A DNA stretch of 64,000 bases, taken from positions 341,150,322 through 341,214,321 of the forward strand of contig NC_077230.1 of NCBI RefSeq assembly GCF_027887165.1. Reading direction: 5' to 3'. This document shows, in pieces, positions 11,510 through 23,336 of the stretch (its first letter is position 1; the number at the start of each line of letters is the position of its first letter). A model generated the notes under the pieces. That model ran no database searches. It had not been told where the DNA came from and worked only from the letters and a program-made list of their open reading frames with translations. A program made the translations under genes and the position numbers. This stretch comes from Monodelphis domestica. Taxonomy: Eukaryota; Chordata; Mammalia; Didelphimorphia; Didelphidae.

Positions 11510-12308
11510 TGGTAACTACTCTGCAGATGATCTAAGTTACATTTTGTGAAAGGAAATTCTTGGTTCTCTTTGTGTATTCTGAGTTTACACTTGTGAAAGG
11601 GGAATCCTTTATTCTCTTTGCCTAGTTGGAGTTGAAACTTTGGTTAACACTAACTTAAGTACCTCACTAGATTGTGAAGACTAACTCTCATTTGTCTACC
11701 TTTTGATTGAATCAACACAAGTTTGAACTAGGTGGAGGAGCTCGCAAACCACTTAGTGAATTCATACCCTACTTAGTGCTAGGTGAGAAGCCAGTAAGAT
11801 ACTTGGAGAGCTTCCCCTTTTTTCTAACAGTCAGAAATTTTTGAATTCTTTTAAGAGTTCACACACTCAGAAACGTGTGAATCCAAAGGTAACCATTCAG
11901 AAACATGTGAATCCTAGGAGGAGAGTTAACACCTTTAGGGATGAGAAGTCAATTCCATAGTGGAGAGTGTCTCCTGAAGATAGTCTTCAAGGGAACTTCA
12001 TTGGAGACTGTGGTGTGGATCATGACTTCAACTTAGACTCTGACTCCTGGACTACTTCATTGGGTAAGTGAAAAGGTTGACTCCCTTCCTAGTTTCCTAA
12101 GAAACTAGCTTCCATCATGGAGGAGTCCTCATGGCTACTCACTACTGGCCCTCCTGGCTAAGGACTAGTATAGGTATTTTCTCTAACCTCTTTCACATTT
12201 CTCTACTTTATTGTTTCCCCTCTACTTTAGTAAATAAACTTCTGACTTGAGATATAAATTTCAGCCACCATGTTATTTAAGTCCAATCATTAAAATGTAA
12301 CCCTTACA
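11510..12308 (+). mobile_element. Solo LTR of an endogenous retrovirus
   Basis: TGGTAACTACTC at the start and CCCTTACA at the end, flanked by the exact 5-bp duplication TTTCA (11505-11509 and 12309-12313). The right part has a pyrimidine-rich tract and an AGTAAATAAACTTCTGAC polyadenylation-type block about 80 bp from the end, which sets plus orientation. It contains two internal tandem duplications: a GTGAAAGG..ATTCTCTTTG unit near 11540-11640 and a CAGAAACRTGTGAATCC unit near 11870-11915. No internal viral genes. Confidence 0.7.
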
Positions 12309-12329
12309 TTTCATATTGGGTTACAGTCA

Positions 12330-12920
12330 GCTTATGCTCCCTACTGCTTCCCATTGTCCTTTTGGTGCTCCTCAATTTCAGTTCTTCAGAGACCATAGTA
12401 CTCTATGATGCTACATATAACCTCACTGGAAGTGTTGCTGTTAAGACAGCCTAGCTTTGTTGATTATCAAGGAAAAAAAGTCAACATTTAAATTTATAGC
12501 AAAATCTAAGTCAATAATATTTGAGAATTAAGTCATAGCAGAAGACTTCGATGCATTGGCTAGGCCCCGTGTGTAGAATTTATTAGAAGACATGAAAAAG
12601 ATTTTCATAGGATTTAGAGTAGAAGGAGTACCCGCAGCATTTAGATCATAGATCTATCAAAGACTAGAAAAAAGTAAAATTAACATAGAAAATGTTGCTT
12701 CTGCCAGAAAGAAGTACAAACAGGATAACTTTGAAAACTATAAGGTAAACATATACTTGAAACGTGAGAAGTAAATAACAGAGACTTGTGTCTTGAATAA
12801 TTCTCTTTTTCTGTTCTACTATGTAAATAGTAATGTAGGGTGGTAAAGATAAAATATATTTTTTAAATTGCTTCCAAATACTTCACCTAAAACAAATAAG
12901 ATTGTCTCAGAGGAAAAATT
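12330..12920. other. No recognised feature
   Basis: AT-rich sequence without open frames of note. Confidence 0.45.
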
Positions 12921-12939
12921 ATTTAAAAATTTAAAAGTA

Positions 12940-13065
12940 CTTTCCGCCATACATCCTCATTTTACAAAGAAGAAACTAAAACTCAGAGAACTTAAATGAC
13001 TATAAAGTATCAGAATTGAAACTTCAACCCATGTATTTTGAATTCCAGTTCTTTCAAATTAAAAT
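12940..13065 (-). repeat. MIR-type CORE-SINE fragment
   Basis: ATTTTACAAAGAAGAAACTA and CAGAGAACTTAAATGACT show a decayed reverse MIR core. Confidence 0.5.
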
Positions 13066-13290
13066 TTAACAGAAAAAATTACATTTTTCATGTAAGACAT
13101 TGAGAATAAGATACCTTGTGGCAAGGTTGACTCAATAATTCATTAAAAAAGTTTGAAATGTTTAAGGGAATTTTGTTTTTATTAGTATTTATTGCAGCTG
13201 TGAAATAGTTTTTTTAAAAATCAACTGTATTGAGAAGCCCTGGTTTTGAGCTCTAACTCTACTACTAATTAACTCTGATTTCAGGGCAAG

Positions 13291-13411
13291 TCCTGTCCTG
13301 TCCTGTCCTGTCCTGTCCTGTCCTGTCCTGTCCTTTCCTTTCCTTTCCTTTCCTTTCCTTTCCTTTCCTTTCCTTTCCTTTCCTTTCCTCTTCTTTTCTT
13401 TTCTTTTCTTT
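13291..13411 (+). repeat. Compound pentanucleotide microsatellite
   Basis: Eight TCCTG units (13291-13330) change abruptly into about eleven TCCTT units (13331-13387) and then TTTTC units up to the A-tail side of the SINE at 13412. The minus-strand frame of KERKG and RTGQD repeats is only this array translated. Confidence 0.95.
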
Positions 13412-13590
13412 TTAAACCTTTACCTTCTATCTTAATATCAATTCTAAGACAGAAGAGTGGCAAGGCCTAGGTAACTGGGGTGAAAATTGGGGTTAAGTGA
13501 CTTGGCTGGAGTCACACTGTTAAGTAGTGACCACACCCATACTTGAACCTAGGCTTTCCTGACTATTACTGTACTACCTTGCTGCTCCAT
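13412..13590 (-). repeat. tRNA-headed marsupial SINE (type 1)
   Basis: The plus strand reads tail first (AAACCTTTACCTTCTATC, AGACAGAAGAGTGGCAAG) and ends at the head (CCTTGCTGCTCC). Its A-rich 3' tail lies at the left and grades into the pentanucleotide array. Confidence 0.8.
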
Positions 13591-13714
13591 TTAGTCTTTC
13601 TTAACTCCTTTTTCTTCCAACTGTGAAATGGGGAAAAAGCCCCACTGGCTTCACGTTTATTGTGTGGATCAAATGTGATGAAATAAGTAAAAATACTTCG
13701 TAAAATGCTAGAGA

Positions 13715-13860
13715 GGCAAACTGGTATAGAAGCACAGGGCCAGCTTCAGTCTGGAAGACATAGGTTCAAGCCCTGCCTCTGACATACATGGCATGACCCT
13801 GTCCATTAATATCAGTTGCTCAGTTAATAACTTTAAAAATAAGTTAGAAGGGAAAAAAAA
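13715..13860 (+). repeat. SINE/MIR fragment
   Basis: AGACATAGGTTCAAGCCCTG and CTCTGACATACATGGCATGA follow the B-box and body of a tRNA-headed SINE; the distal part is lost. Confidence 0.5.
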
Positions 13861-13901
13861 GAATAAGTTAGAGACGAGCTGGCAGTCTCTACTGGGAAAG
13901 G

Positions 13902-13905
<4 letters not shown>

Positions 13906-13937
<32 letters not shown>
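13906..13937 (+). repeat. (TG)n microsatellite
   Basis: About 16 uninterrupted TG units. Confidence 0.95.
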
Positions 13938-13939
<2 letters not shown>

Positions 13940-14039
13940 AGCCTATAATCTATAGATCAAGAAGCATTTGCTAAATATGTACTTTATGCCAGTTAGTGAT
14001 AAACACAAAGAAAAATCCTTAAAGCAACATATGTAAGTC

Positions 14040-15150
14040 AGCATATACAAGTGATATCCCAAGCAGTTGGAGGGTAGACTTCAAGGGGATGATGCTAATG
14101 GCTGGGGGGAGAAGGCAGGAAAGGGCTGGTGGAGGAGGTGGTAATTGAGTTGAGTTTTAAAGGAAGACAGGGTTTTACAAAAGTATCGTTAATTATTTGG
14201 AGGATTTTGCTTATTTCATTTTTGGAGACTACATCTCCCTATTTCACAGAGTTTGGGAACCAGCCCCTTTTCTTCATATTTGGGCTAGTTTCTCCCTCCT
14301 TAGGCAGCTTGACAGCTTGAGTCCCAGGGACTAAACATGTGCTAGATTTAATGAAGAAACCCAATTGCCTTTTATACTAATGTACCTCAGAACTCCTGAG
14401 CTCAGTCTCAGCCGCCCTAGCAGAAAGGACATAGGCATATACTAACACATAGTTCTATTCAGGAGATATTTACACCTGATTCAATTTTCCAGATAAAAAT
14501 CAAAGTATGTATCAGTGAATTTCAAGACAATAGTCTGATAGGCCACAAACCATAGCCACAAGTTCACAAATAGATTCATGCTGGGAAAACGGAGAGTTAT
14601 GCAAACCATTTTCCAGCATTAATGGGGGGAAAAATTCCTTAAAAATACACCCAACTCAGTTCTATCTACAAAGGACAGTACTCAACCCCCAGCATACGTG
14701 TGCTTTAGAAGAGAAAGCCTTGATGACAAAGAGCTGGGCAAGATGTAGTTACTAACTTCTTAGAAGTTTCTCTCTCTAAAGGCTTTCTGACCATCTCTAG
14801 GCTTTCTCATTCCTATCAGTATCTCATTCTTTAAGGAGCACTCACATTTATAGGCTGACAGAATGCCTTCCCGCTCAATAACCTTGGGCAGGAGGGAAAG
14901 CAAATTCACCATACACACTTGACATGTCAAGAGTCGGAGGCTGAAAGAAAAGTCACCAAGCAATGTTGGTGAGTGACAGGGCTCATATGACTGAAGTGCA
15001 GCTTGACTGTTGGTCTCGTACTCCTTCCACTACCTTGGACTACATTATTTCAAACACTTCCCACTTCTAATTCCCGAAGAACAGAATTAGAAGTTTCTCA
15101 TAATTTCTCCCTCCATCTCAGAATTGTACACAAGAACATTTAACCGGAAG
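14040..15150. other. No recognised feature
   Basis: Mostly unique-looking intron sequence; short frames without recognisable domains. Confidence 0.45.
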
Positions 15151-15159
15151 GGCTCTTGG

Positions 15160-15320
15160 CACATAGCCATTGGAGCTGGAAGAGACTTGAAGACAAGGCT
15201 TTTACAGCTACCCCCCTCAGTTGACATGGTTGCCCAATCCATTAGACCTCACAAAACCAGACTCAGAACTTCTGACTACCGGTCCTGTGCTCTTTTCTCT
15301 ATGCCATGGTTACCTCTGCC
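15160..15320 (-). repeat. Possible MIR-type fragment
   Basis: CATTGGAGCTGGAAGAGACT begins like the reverse of a MIR3-type element and a CTGTGCTC..CTCTATGCC end fits; the middle is decayed. Confidence 0.35.
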
Positions 15321-15329
15321 AAGCTTCTT

Positions 15330-15955
15330 AGGCATAGGTTCTTCCTTTGGAAAATGAGAATTATAGATCCTAGCACCCAGAAGGCCAAACAGACAGACAG
15401 AAACACCCAATCAGCACTGGCCTCAGCTGAGTAGTAAAAACCAACTCACTTTCTTAAGAAGCTAATTTCCTTTCAGTTTCATGATGTACCAGTAATGCGA
15501 ATTCTGAAAACCAGGCTCTTCAACACTTAAACTTTGAAAAGAAGGATGGAAAAGTTCCAGAACTATCAACTGAGTATTTATTATGTTACGGTCTTCCAAT
15601 GAGAACAAAACTGCCCAAGGCACAAATGCCTTTCTTCTCACCCAAATAACCAATAGTTCTATGGTATGTAATGATGGGGAGTAGAAAAAGATTTTGTCTC
15701 CCTCAAGTAATTCAGGGACTCCAGGAGGGAGTAGTGAGGGAAGCTATTTTCATCAAGCCTTTCTTTACTACCTTCAACCCTTATTTCTCCATCCAAGAAG
15801 TGTGAGTCCCCCCCCCCCATTACAAGTGCTTAGAACAAACAGCAAATTCTTTCTATAGTTTCTCTTAAATTAAAAATTCAGTCACTACTTGAGGTCTGAG
15901 AAATCATACTTGTGTCTTGTGAAGCTGTATTAATTTTGTATTTTACCTTCTGCAA
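15330..15955. other. No recognised feature
   Basis: Unique-looking, with a run of C bases near 15808-15816. Confidence 0.45.
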
Positions 15956-15959
15956 TATT

Positions 15960-16330
15960 TCTCACATCCATTCCCTTCATTTCTATTCTGCAACCACCCA
16001 ATTTGTACATTTATCACCTCTTAATATATTACAATAGTTTGTTTAACCTACCTCCTCCTTCCTAGCTCTAGTTCCTACCCCTGATCTATCCCATATATGC
16101 TGACATAATCATCTTCTTAAAACATACACCTATCACATCCTTATACTCAAAATCCTTCATTGGATCCCCCCTTCCTTACTTCAAGGTCTAGGATAAGTTT
16201 CCATCAAGCCTTCCCTAGTTCTTCCTGGTGAGAAATGACTTTCATCTTAAAATCTCTCATGTCAGTCTGTTTGTATCTCCTTGTAATGATTATACTTGTA
16301 TTATGTCAACAATTATACATATAATAATTA
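15960..16330 (+). repeat. L2 LINE fragment
   Basis: A pyrimidine-rich lead is followed by CTTCATTGGATCCCC, GTCTAGGATAAGTTTCCATC and AAGCCTTCCCTAGTTC, in L2 order. Confidence 0.5.
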
Positions 16331-16334
16331 AGTA

Positions 16335-16490
16335 GGAAGATACCACAGGCCTCTAATATGTCAATTAACTACTTAATCTTCAGTATTCTCACTTGTATGA
16401 TGGAGATAATAATACTTATACTGATAAAATCACAAGGTTGTAAGAGGTGGTTTGTAAACTTCACAGTACTGGAGAAATGTGAATTAATAA
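16335..16490 (+). repeat. MIR/THER1-type CORE-SINE, distal half
   Basis: TATTCTCACTTGTATGATGG, then AGGTTGTAAGAGG and a GTTTGTAAACTTCACAGT block, match the distal half of THER1/MIR. Confidence 0.5.
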
Positions 16491-16635
16491 TTGTCTCAAC
16501 CCATTAAATCTCTAGCTCAATCTCTCCCTTCCCTTTTCCCTTTCATTTACCCCCCACCCTTTCACTCTCAAATACAGAACTAAAGTTAAGAGTGAAAACA
16601 CATATGTAATTCAAGTGTGAAAATAACTTCTAGTT

Positions 16636-16836
16636 GGGGGCAGCTGGGTAGCTCAGTGCATTGAGAGCCAGACCTAGAGATGGGAGGTCCTAGGTTCAAA
16701 TCTGGCCTCAGACACTTCCCAGCTGTGTGACCCTGGACAAGTCACTTGACCCCCATTGCCTAGCCCTTACTACTCTTCTGCCTTGGAGCCAATACACAGT
16801 ATTGACTCCAACACGGAAGGTAAGAGTTTAAAAAAA
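16636..16836 (+). repeat. tRNA-headed marsupial SINE (type 1), with target-site duplication
   Basis: A complete copy: GGGGGCAGCTGGGTAGCTCA head, GGTTCAAATCTGG B box, AGCTGTGTGACCCTGGACAA body, AATACACAGTATTGACTCC distal block and an A-rich tail. The flanks AATAACTTCTAGTT (16622-16635) and AATAATTTCTAGTT (16837-16850) are a 14-bp duplication with one mismatch, showing target-primed insertion. Confidence 0.92.
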
Positions 16837-17204
16837 AATAATTTCTAGTTATCATGCTGTTACAAAGAAAAAACTTTTAACTTTTGACTCCAGAGCCTGG
16901 AAAAACTTTGAGCTGAAATACTGTTGGGAAACCTCATTATTGAAATTTCTACACCACTCAAATCAAATTATTCCTCATTTCCTAGTAAAGGACAAAAATG
17001 GCAAGATCTTATTATCCTGCAAAGATTTGGAATATGAAAGACATTATTCTAAAATACTAAATGGCACATCCTCAAAAATAGTTAAATGCTGGTCTGAGAC
17101 TAGTAACTGATCTTTGTAACCCTAGAGTCAAAAGCATCAGACTAAGAACTAAAAACATCTTAGTGTTCTTTCCAAACTCTGTCTCTAAACAGGTTTTTTT
17201 TTTT

Positions 17205-17475
17205 AAATTTCAGACTCTTAAAATGTTAGTGATATGGGGGACCTTAAGCATTTTTTAGTACAATTCTCTCATTTTGCAGATGAAGAAACTCACCCAAGAG
17301 ATGAAATGAATTGCACTGGAGTCCTGTGCAAGACTCTACCAGAGCTAACTTTTCCACTGACCAACCTTGTGATTTTGAGCAAACCACTTACTTACTCTGA
17401 GACTCAGATTCTTCATGTGTAAAATAGAGATAATCATTATAATACTACACCTTTCAAGGTTGTGAAGAAAATGTT
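17205..17475. repeat. Two abutting MIR-type fragments
   Basis: The left part has CTCATTTTGCAGATGAAGAA (minus orientation). The right part has CAACCTTGTGATTTTGAGCA and TTCTTCATGTGTAAAATAGA (plus orientation). The frame across both is incidental. Confidence 0.5.
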
Positions 17476-17479
17476 TTGT

Positions 17480-17930
17480 AATTCTTTTTTGATTACCATT
17501 TATTTTTTACATGTAATTTATAATATGTAACATATATAACATAATATGTAACATAACAATACACATAATTAGTTATAAATATGTAATCAATTATAATAAA
17601 TATATTTATTCAAGAGAAACAAATTCTCAAAAATCTATGTCTCCTTTTTATTTCCTCCCTCTCACTCTTCTTACCCACTCCCCTCCTCAAGAAGGCAGGT
17701 AATATGATATAGATTTATACATAGATGATCACACAATACATATTTTCCCGTATTATTATGTTGTGAAATATGACACATACTGCTTATGCTAGAGAAAAAT
17801 TCATGGAGGAAATAAACTGAAGAATGGTATATTTTATTTAATCTGCATTTGGACTCCATCTGTTCCTTCTCTGGTGATGGATGTCTTTTTTAATTATAAG
17901 TCCTCTGGAGATGTCCTGTTGTGATTCCTA
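17480..17930 (-). repeat. Decayed L1 3' end
   Basis: Reversed L1 3' UTR pattern shared with 56105-56760 and 57730-58140: a TTTATTTTTTACATGTAAT lead, TTTGGACTCCATCTGTTCC, CTCTGGTGATGGATGTC and ATAAGTCCTCTGGAGATGTC. Confidence 0.6.
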
Positions 17931-17944
17931 AAAAGCTATGTAAA

Positions 17945-18125
17945 TATAATCATAGAATCATAGATTTGTTGCTGGAACAGATTATATAAACCATCTGGTA
18001 CTACTCAATTTAGGACAAACAAACTGAGGACCTCAGAGGTTAAGTGATTTGCCCTAGTTTGCAGACATAGTAAGGTAAAATAGGATTCAAATCCAGGCCT
18101 TCTGACTCCAAATCTGGAACTTTCC
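17945..18125 (-). repeat. MIR-type CORE-SINE
   Basis: AATCATAGAATCATAGATTT, GAGGTTAAGTGATTTGCC and CAAATCCAGGCCTTCTGAC follow the reverse MIR order. Confidence 0.65.
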
Positions 18126-18259
18126 CCAGTACTACATTGTAAGTCTCCATTACCATTACTTCTGGACATTTCAGACTGGATAGGTGCCTCATAGATAGCT
18201 TACCCCAACAAGCACCTCCAGCCATGCTCCCTCCATACTTTTCTATTTTCTGTCTAGTC

Positions 18260-18980
18260 ACCCAGGTTCACCTCTGCCCTACCTTTCACTCCTCGGTCTC
18301 CTTCATCCCACATATCCAAGCAGTTGTCAAATATGATCATAGACTGATATCAGTATTTAGCAACATCTGTGTGAAAAGACATTTTCAAAGATAAAAAAAT
18401 GTAAAATTCTATTCTACATTGATGATACTATGAGCCCAGTCAAGTGAAATGCTATCTCAAAAAAGAAGTCCATTCTTTTCATTAGTAGATCTGTACTATA
18501 AAATTGTACTCAGTTGTTATTAATATATTTTGAATTTTGTCAATAAAATGGGTGGGAATTTGTCTTCTCTTCTAAGTATCTACATAACATCCTTGTTGTT
18601 GCCTCGTCTCTCCAGGCCTAAAACGTTCCCTATCTAGCCCATTACAGATAAAGTTTGCTGACCCCTGAACTAGATAAGCTGATTCCCATGCACAGGGACA
18701 GAGCTGCTCATCATCAATTCCTTATCAGGGCCGTTGGTCCTAGCTGCTTGGCAGACAGCGAATCTTCAGGCTACTGTGAACCTATCCTGTGGAGAGTAAG
18801 AGAGACAAAGTCCAAACAGCAAGGAAGGCAAAACAGACACAGCAAAGTGATTAGAAAGATGGAAATAACTGACTGCAAAGGAGAGACAAGAATGAAAGAT
18901 CCAAAGATGAAACACGCAGATGCATTTCTTAATAACAAAGTGGGAAATCAGTTGGTGGATGGTCTAAGAGAATAGTAGTA
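18260..18980. other. Mostly no recognised feature; possible hAT terminal piece
   Basis: AAAGTTTGCTGACCCCTGAAC at about 18650-18670 resembles the right terminus of old hAT-Charlie elements, but I find no matching left end. The 106-codon frame at 18655-18975 has no recognisable domain and I do not call it a gene. Confidence 0.35.
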
Positions 18981-18984
18981 GTAA

Positions 18985-19360
18985 TAAGTTACATTTCTAT
19001 AGTACTTTAGGGCTTATTAGATACAATAATCCTATTTGGTGAAAATATCATTTTAAGCCCATTTTACAGATAAGGAAGTTGAGGCTAAAAGAGATTTTAT
19101 GATTTGCTCATTGTCACATAACTAGTAACTGTGAAGATTTGAAATGAGGTCCTTAATCCTTTCTACTCTAATATTGCCTTATTCTACTAATTTTCAAAGT
19201 AATTTATATTGATTAGTTCTCATATGATCTTAACAGCTCTAGAAAGCAGGAAAGGCAGGTATCATTACTTCCATTTTAAAGATGACAAACTTAAGCCTAA
19301 AAGATGTAGGGAACTTGGCCCAAATCACAATCCTATTCATTGGAATCCAAGGAATGATGT
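18985..19360 (-). repeat. Two tandem MIR-type CORE-SINE fragments
   Basis: The reversed MIR core appears twice (GCCCATTTTACAGATAAGGA near 19060 and CCATTTTAAAGATGACAAAC near 19270). Part of the second shares sequence with 25741-25874. Confidence 0.55.
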
Positions 19361-19604
19361 TTTAAATTGACCACAGGATCTTCAGAGGGATCCATACCCT
19401 GCCCTCAGATAATATATATAATATAGCCTGAAAGTCCAAGTTTGAACCTTGAAAATGATACATGGGAAATACATCTTTACCCTATAAAACAGAGGTTGGG
19501 AACCATGAAGTGGACAAGATTGATGGAGTAGAGAGAGGAGAAAAAAACCTCTAGAGGGTCAATAAGAAGGATACATAATGCTTTTTCTTTTTAAAGGTCT
19601 ATTG

Positions 19605-19800
19605 GGGGCAGCTGGGTAGCTCAGTGGATTGAGAGCAAGGCCTAGAGATGGGAGGTCCTGGGTTCAAATGTAGCCTCAGACACTTCCTAGCTGTGTGACC
19701 CTGGACAAGTCACTTGACCCCCATTGCCTAGGCCTTACCCCTCTTCTGCCTTGGAACCAATACACAGTATTGATTCCAAGACGAAAGGTAAGGGTTTTAT
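19605..19800 (+). repeat. tRNA-headed marsupial SINE (type 1)
   Basis: A complete copy with GGGGGCAGCTGGGTAGCTCA, GGTTCAAATGTAG, AGCTGTGTGACCCTGGACAA and CAGTATTGATTCCAAGACG. Close to the 16636 copy, so relatively young. Confidence 0.9.
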
Positions 19801-20632
19801 TTCTGAAATTTCTTTAGTCCTTATTCTGAAAAAAAAACCAATGTAAGAAAAATTGATTATTTAATGAATACAAAAGAGAGGGAAGCATCCTCAAACAGAA
19901 AATTTAAGTCATACTTTGTGCCAAATGAAAATAACTAATAAAATCAGAATGCAATGTGTAGTAGAGAAACATTAGCTAGTGAATAGGTCTACATGGATAT
20001 AGTCAGGAGCATTAAGGTAAATTCAGCTTCAAACTCAGCACGCTGAGACATGGGGTTATAACTTGTGACCAGAAAATGACAATGGAAGGGCTACATTTTT
20101 TTTACATTATGCAAAAGAGAGATTAGACAGGCCTATAAAATAGCATCAACAAAATTTATCAATAAAACATTCCTCCCGTAAGGAAACCTACCAAAGTAGG
20201 GGAAAGAAGTGTGTGTGTGTGTGTGTGGGGGGGGGGGAACAAAAGAAAACTTTTAAATGAGAATGTCAAAATTAGAGAAAAACACCAGGATAATGAGAAA
20301 TTGCCAAACATTCCTCAGAGTTTCTGATAGCTAAGTGAGTAAAGCTGAGAATAATTATATATATAAACTGCATATTTGGAAAGTAAATTTCAAAGCAGTC
20401 AAAGAAATGGTAGGAGGATTCGTGATTGTTCAAGCAAAGCTGATTCAAGAGGGATGGCATGGTCTCAATAGAATTCTGAAAACAAAAAAATTAAAAAGGG
20501 GAGAGTTGTATGAAAAAAACTCAACATGGTTGTACAAGAAACTCCTTAACCAAGTAAGAATTTTTAAAAAAGACTAAAGGAACTACAGAGAATACAGATA
20601 CAATAGCCAGAAACTGAGAGAGAAAAGAAATT
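19801..20632. other. No gene; (GT)n and G run
   Basis: Contains a short (GT)n array with a G run (20210-20238) and AT-rich sequence. The last ten bases (AAAAGAAATT, 20623-20632) are the left target-site duplication of the next L1. Confidence 0.6.
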
Positions 20633-20718
20633 GAAGAGGGCAGTTTAGAGACAGCAATAGCTCAGACCTCCACAAGTCCTTCCTTACCAATCAAAAACAT
20701 AATGCTTCAAGGGAACTG

Positions 20719-20784
20719 AAAACCAAATCTAACAATAGGACAGAGCTAGGGAAAACCAAATCTAACAATAGGACCGAGCTAGGG
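20719..20784 (+). repeat. Two tandem 33-bp units in the L1 5' UTR
   Basis: AAAACCAAATCTAACAATAG plus GACAGAGCTAGGG is followed directly by the same unit with one change (GACCGAGC). This is reminiscent of monomer-type repeats in some rodent L1 promoters. Confidence 0.9.
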
Positions 20785-21479
20785 AACCCTCCTCCTGGAC
20801 CTAACTTAAAAAGTATGCCCCCCAAAAGCCTGAATTCCAGAACAGTTGGGTTTAAGAGGAAGGAAGAAGGAAGGTCCCAGCACCTCTCCTCTATCCACAG
20901 TGCTGAGCCTCCAGGGGTGGCTGGAATCTTTGAGTGGGCAAGGGCACTAGTCCGGAGGGAGTACCTTGCTGGCAAAGCTGTTCCAGGTTCAGGGCATAGA
21001 ACACAGATGGCATAGAGGTAGCTGGAGGAAAAGTACAGAGCAGTCAGCCTAGTCCCAGTCAAGATGCTCCATCTTGCTCCCCCCCACCCCAGGAGGTTTT
21101 GGCCTCAGGGCACATCCAGCTTTGCAGATCAACTCTGCCCTGGCTGAATCTCATCAAAAGGGCAGATAAGAAGCCTTCAGAGGGCAGGGAAGCTCAAGCT
21201 CCAAAACCCCTCCCTGAACAGACTGATCTGAGAGTCTTGCTGACCAAGCTCCAAGGGCAAAAGCTGCAATAAACTACAGGCAACAACCTTGACAACAGAG
21301 GGGGAAGCCCAACTCCTTTTCAGCTTCTGCTGTCAGCTGGGAAAGCTCTGACTAACCTGATCAATTAGCAGAACAGATAAGAAGCCCCTTCAGGACAGGA
21401 TAGCCCAAACCCACAGATCCAGCACATAATGAGAGGAGCAAGACTATAGGCAACTACAAAGGGAAAAGAAGGGGAAAAT

Positions 21480-22477
21480 ATGAGTAAACAACAGAAAAAG
21501 AAAAAAGAAATTACAATCAACAGCTTCTATCCAGGCAATGAACAAAGAGCAAATGAAAACAGAGGAGGATCAAGGAACACCAAGCAAAAACACAGAAACT
21601 CCAGTGAATTGGACACAGGCTTTAGAAGAACTCAAAATACAATTAAAAAAAAAACATTAAGAGAGGCTGAAGACAACTGGGAAAAGAACTTAAAAAGCAA
21701 AATAAATCATCTGAAAACAGAAAATAGTGTCTTGAAAGCTGAAATTAATCAGCTTGAAAATGAAGCAAAGGAGATAAAAGATGAGGCAAAGAAGATGAAA
21801 GATGACCTTCAAAGAAAATCAGACCAGAAGAAGGATGACCAAAAAGCCAGGGATGAAATTCAGTCTTTAAAAACTAGAATACAACAACTAGAAACAAATG
21901 ACTCCACAAGGCGGCAGGAAACTATAAAACAAAATCAAAAGAATGAAAAAACTGAGGAAAAATGAAACACCTCATCCACAAAATGGAAGATCTAGAAAAG
22001 AAGTCAAGGAGAGACAACTTAAGAATCATTGGTCTACCAGAAGACCGTGACAAAAGAAAAAGCCTGGACAGCATTCTACAAGAAATTATCCAAGAAAACT
22101 GCCGTAACATTCTTGAACAAGAGGGAAAAGCAGAGACTGAAAGAATCCACAGATCACTTCCTGTACTTAATCCTCAATTGACAACACCCAGGAAGGTTAT
22201 AGCCAAATTCAAGAACTATCAGACAAAGGAAAAAATATTACAAACTGCTAAGATGAAGTCATTCAGATACCATGAAACCACAGTTAGGATAATACAGAAT
22301 CTGTCTACATCTACACTGAAGGACCAAAAGGCACGAAATATGATATTCCAGAAAGCAAGGGAACTAGGTCTACAATCAAGAATCAATTACCCAGCAAAAC
22401 TGACTATATTCTTGCAGGGGAAAGTGTGGTCATTTAACAAAATAGAAGACTTCCAAACATTCATAAATAAAATTTGA
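21480..22477 (+). pseudogene. L1 ORF1 protein, one frameshift
   Basis: The first frame (21480-21965) starts MSKQQKKKKEITINSFYPG and holds a long Lys/Glu-rich coiled coil (about residues 60-160). The second frame (21962-22477) carries the RNA-recognition part (SRRDNLRIIGLPED) and the basic C-terminal domain, ending FNKIEDFQTFINKI. They overlap at ATGA in an A run at about 21957-21962, which fits a one-base loss from a homopolymer. Joined length would be about 332 residues, normal for L1 ORF1p. Confidence 0.9.
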
Positions 22478-22599
22478 TGACCAAACACAGAACTCAAGAG
22501 AATCACCAAAAGGTAATTAAGAAAGGGGAAAAAAAAAACCAAAACACACCAACCTTTTTTTAAGGGACCTAATAAGTTAAAATGATTTGTATCCCTACA

Positions 22600-23336
22600 A
22601 GAAAAAAGGATAAAAGAAATAAACCAAATTGACAGTATCCAAGATGAAAAAGGAGACCTCACCTCTAATGAAGAGGAAATTAAGGCAATCATTAAAAACT
22701 ATCATGCCCAATTATATGGCAATAAATATGGCAACCTAGGTGATATGGATGAATATTTACAAAAATATAAATTGCCTAGATTAACAGAAGAAGAAATAGA
22801 ATACCTAAATAACCCAATATCAGAAAAAGAAATTGAACAAGCCATCAAAGAACTCCCTAAGAAAAAATCCCCAGGACCAGATGGATTGACAAGTGAATTC
22901 TATTAAACATTCAAAGAACAACTAATCCCAATATTATACAAACTATTTGACATAATAAGCAAAGAGGGAGTTCTACCAAATACATTTTATGACATAAATA
23001 TTATATTGATTCCAAAGCCAGGCAGGTCAAAAACAGAGAAAGAAAACTATAGCCCAATCTCCTTAATGAACATAGATGCAAAAATCGTAAATACAATACT
23101 AGCAAAAAGACTCCAAAAAGTGATCACGAGGGTTATTCATTATGACCAGGTAGGATTTATACCAGGAATGCAAGGATGGTTCAATATTAGGAAAACCATC
23201 CACATAATTGACCATATCAAGCACATGATTATCTTAATAGATGTAGAAAAATCCTTTGACAAAATACAATACTCATTCCTATTGAAAACACTAGAAAGTA
23301 TAGGAATAGAAGGGACTTTCCTAAGAATAACAAACA

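Noticed and set aside
16636..16836. tRNA gene
   Set aside because: The A- and B-box-like head is SINE-derived; no cloverleaf or anticodon arm can be folded, and the same head recurs in many copies.
18655..18975. 106-codon plus-strand frame
   Set aside because: No recognisable domain or splice signals, and AT-rich intron context; length is within chance expectation.
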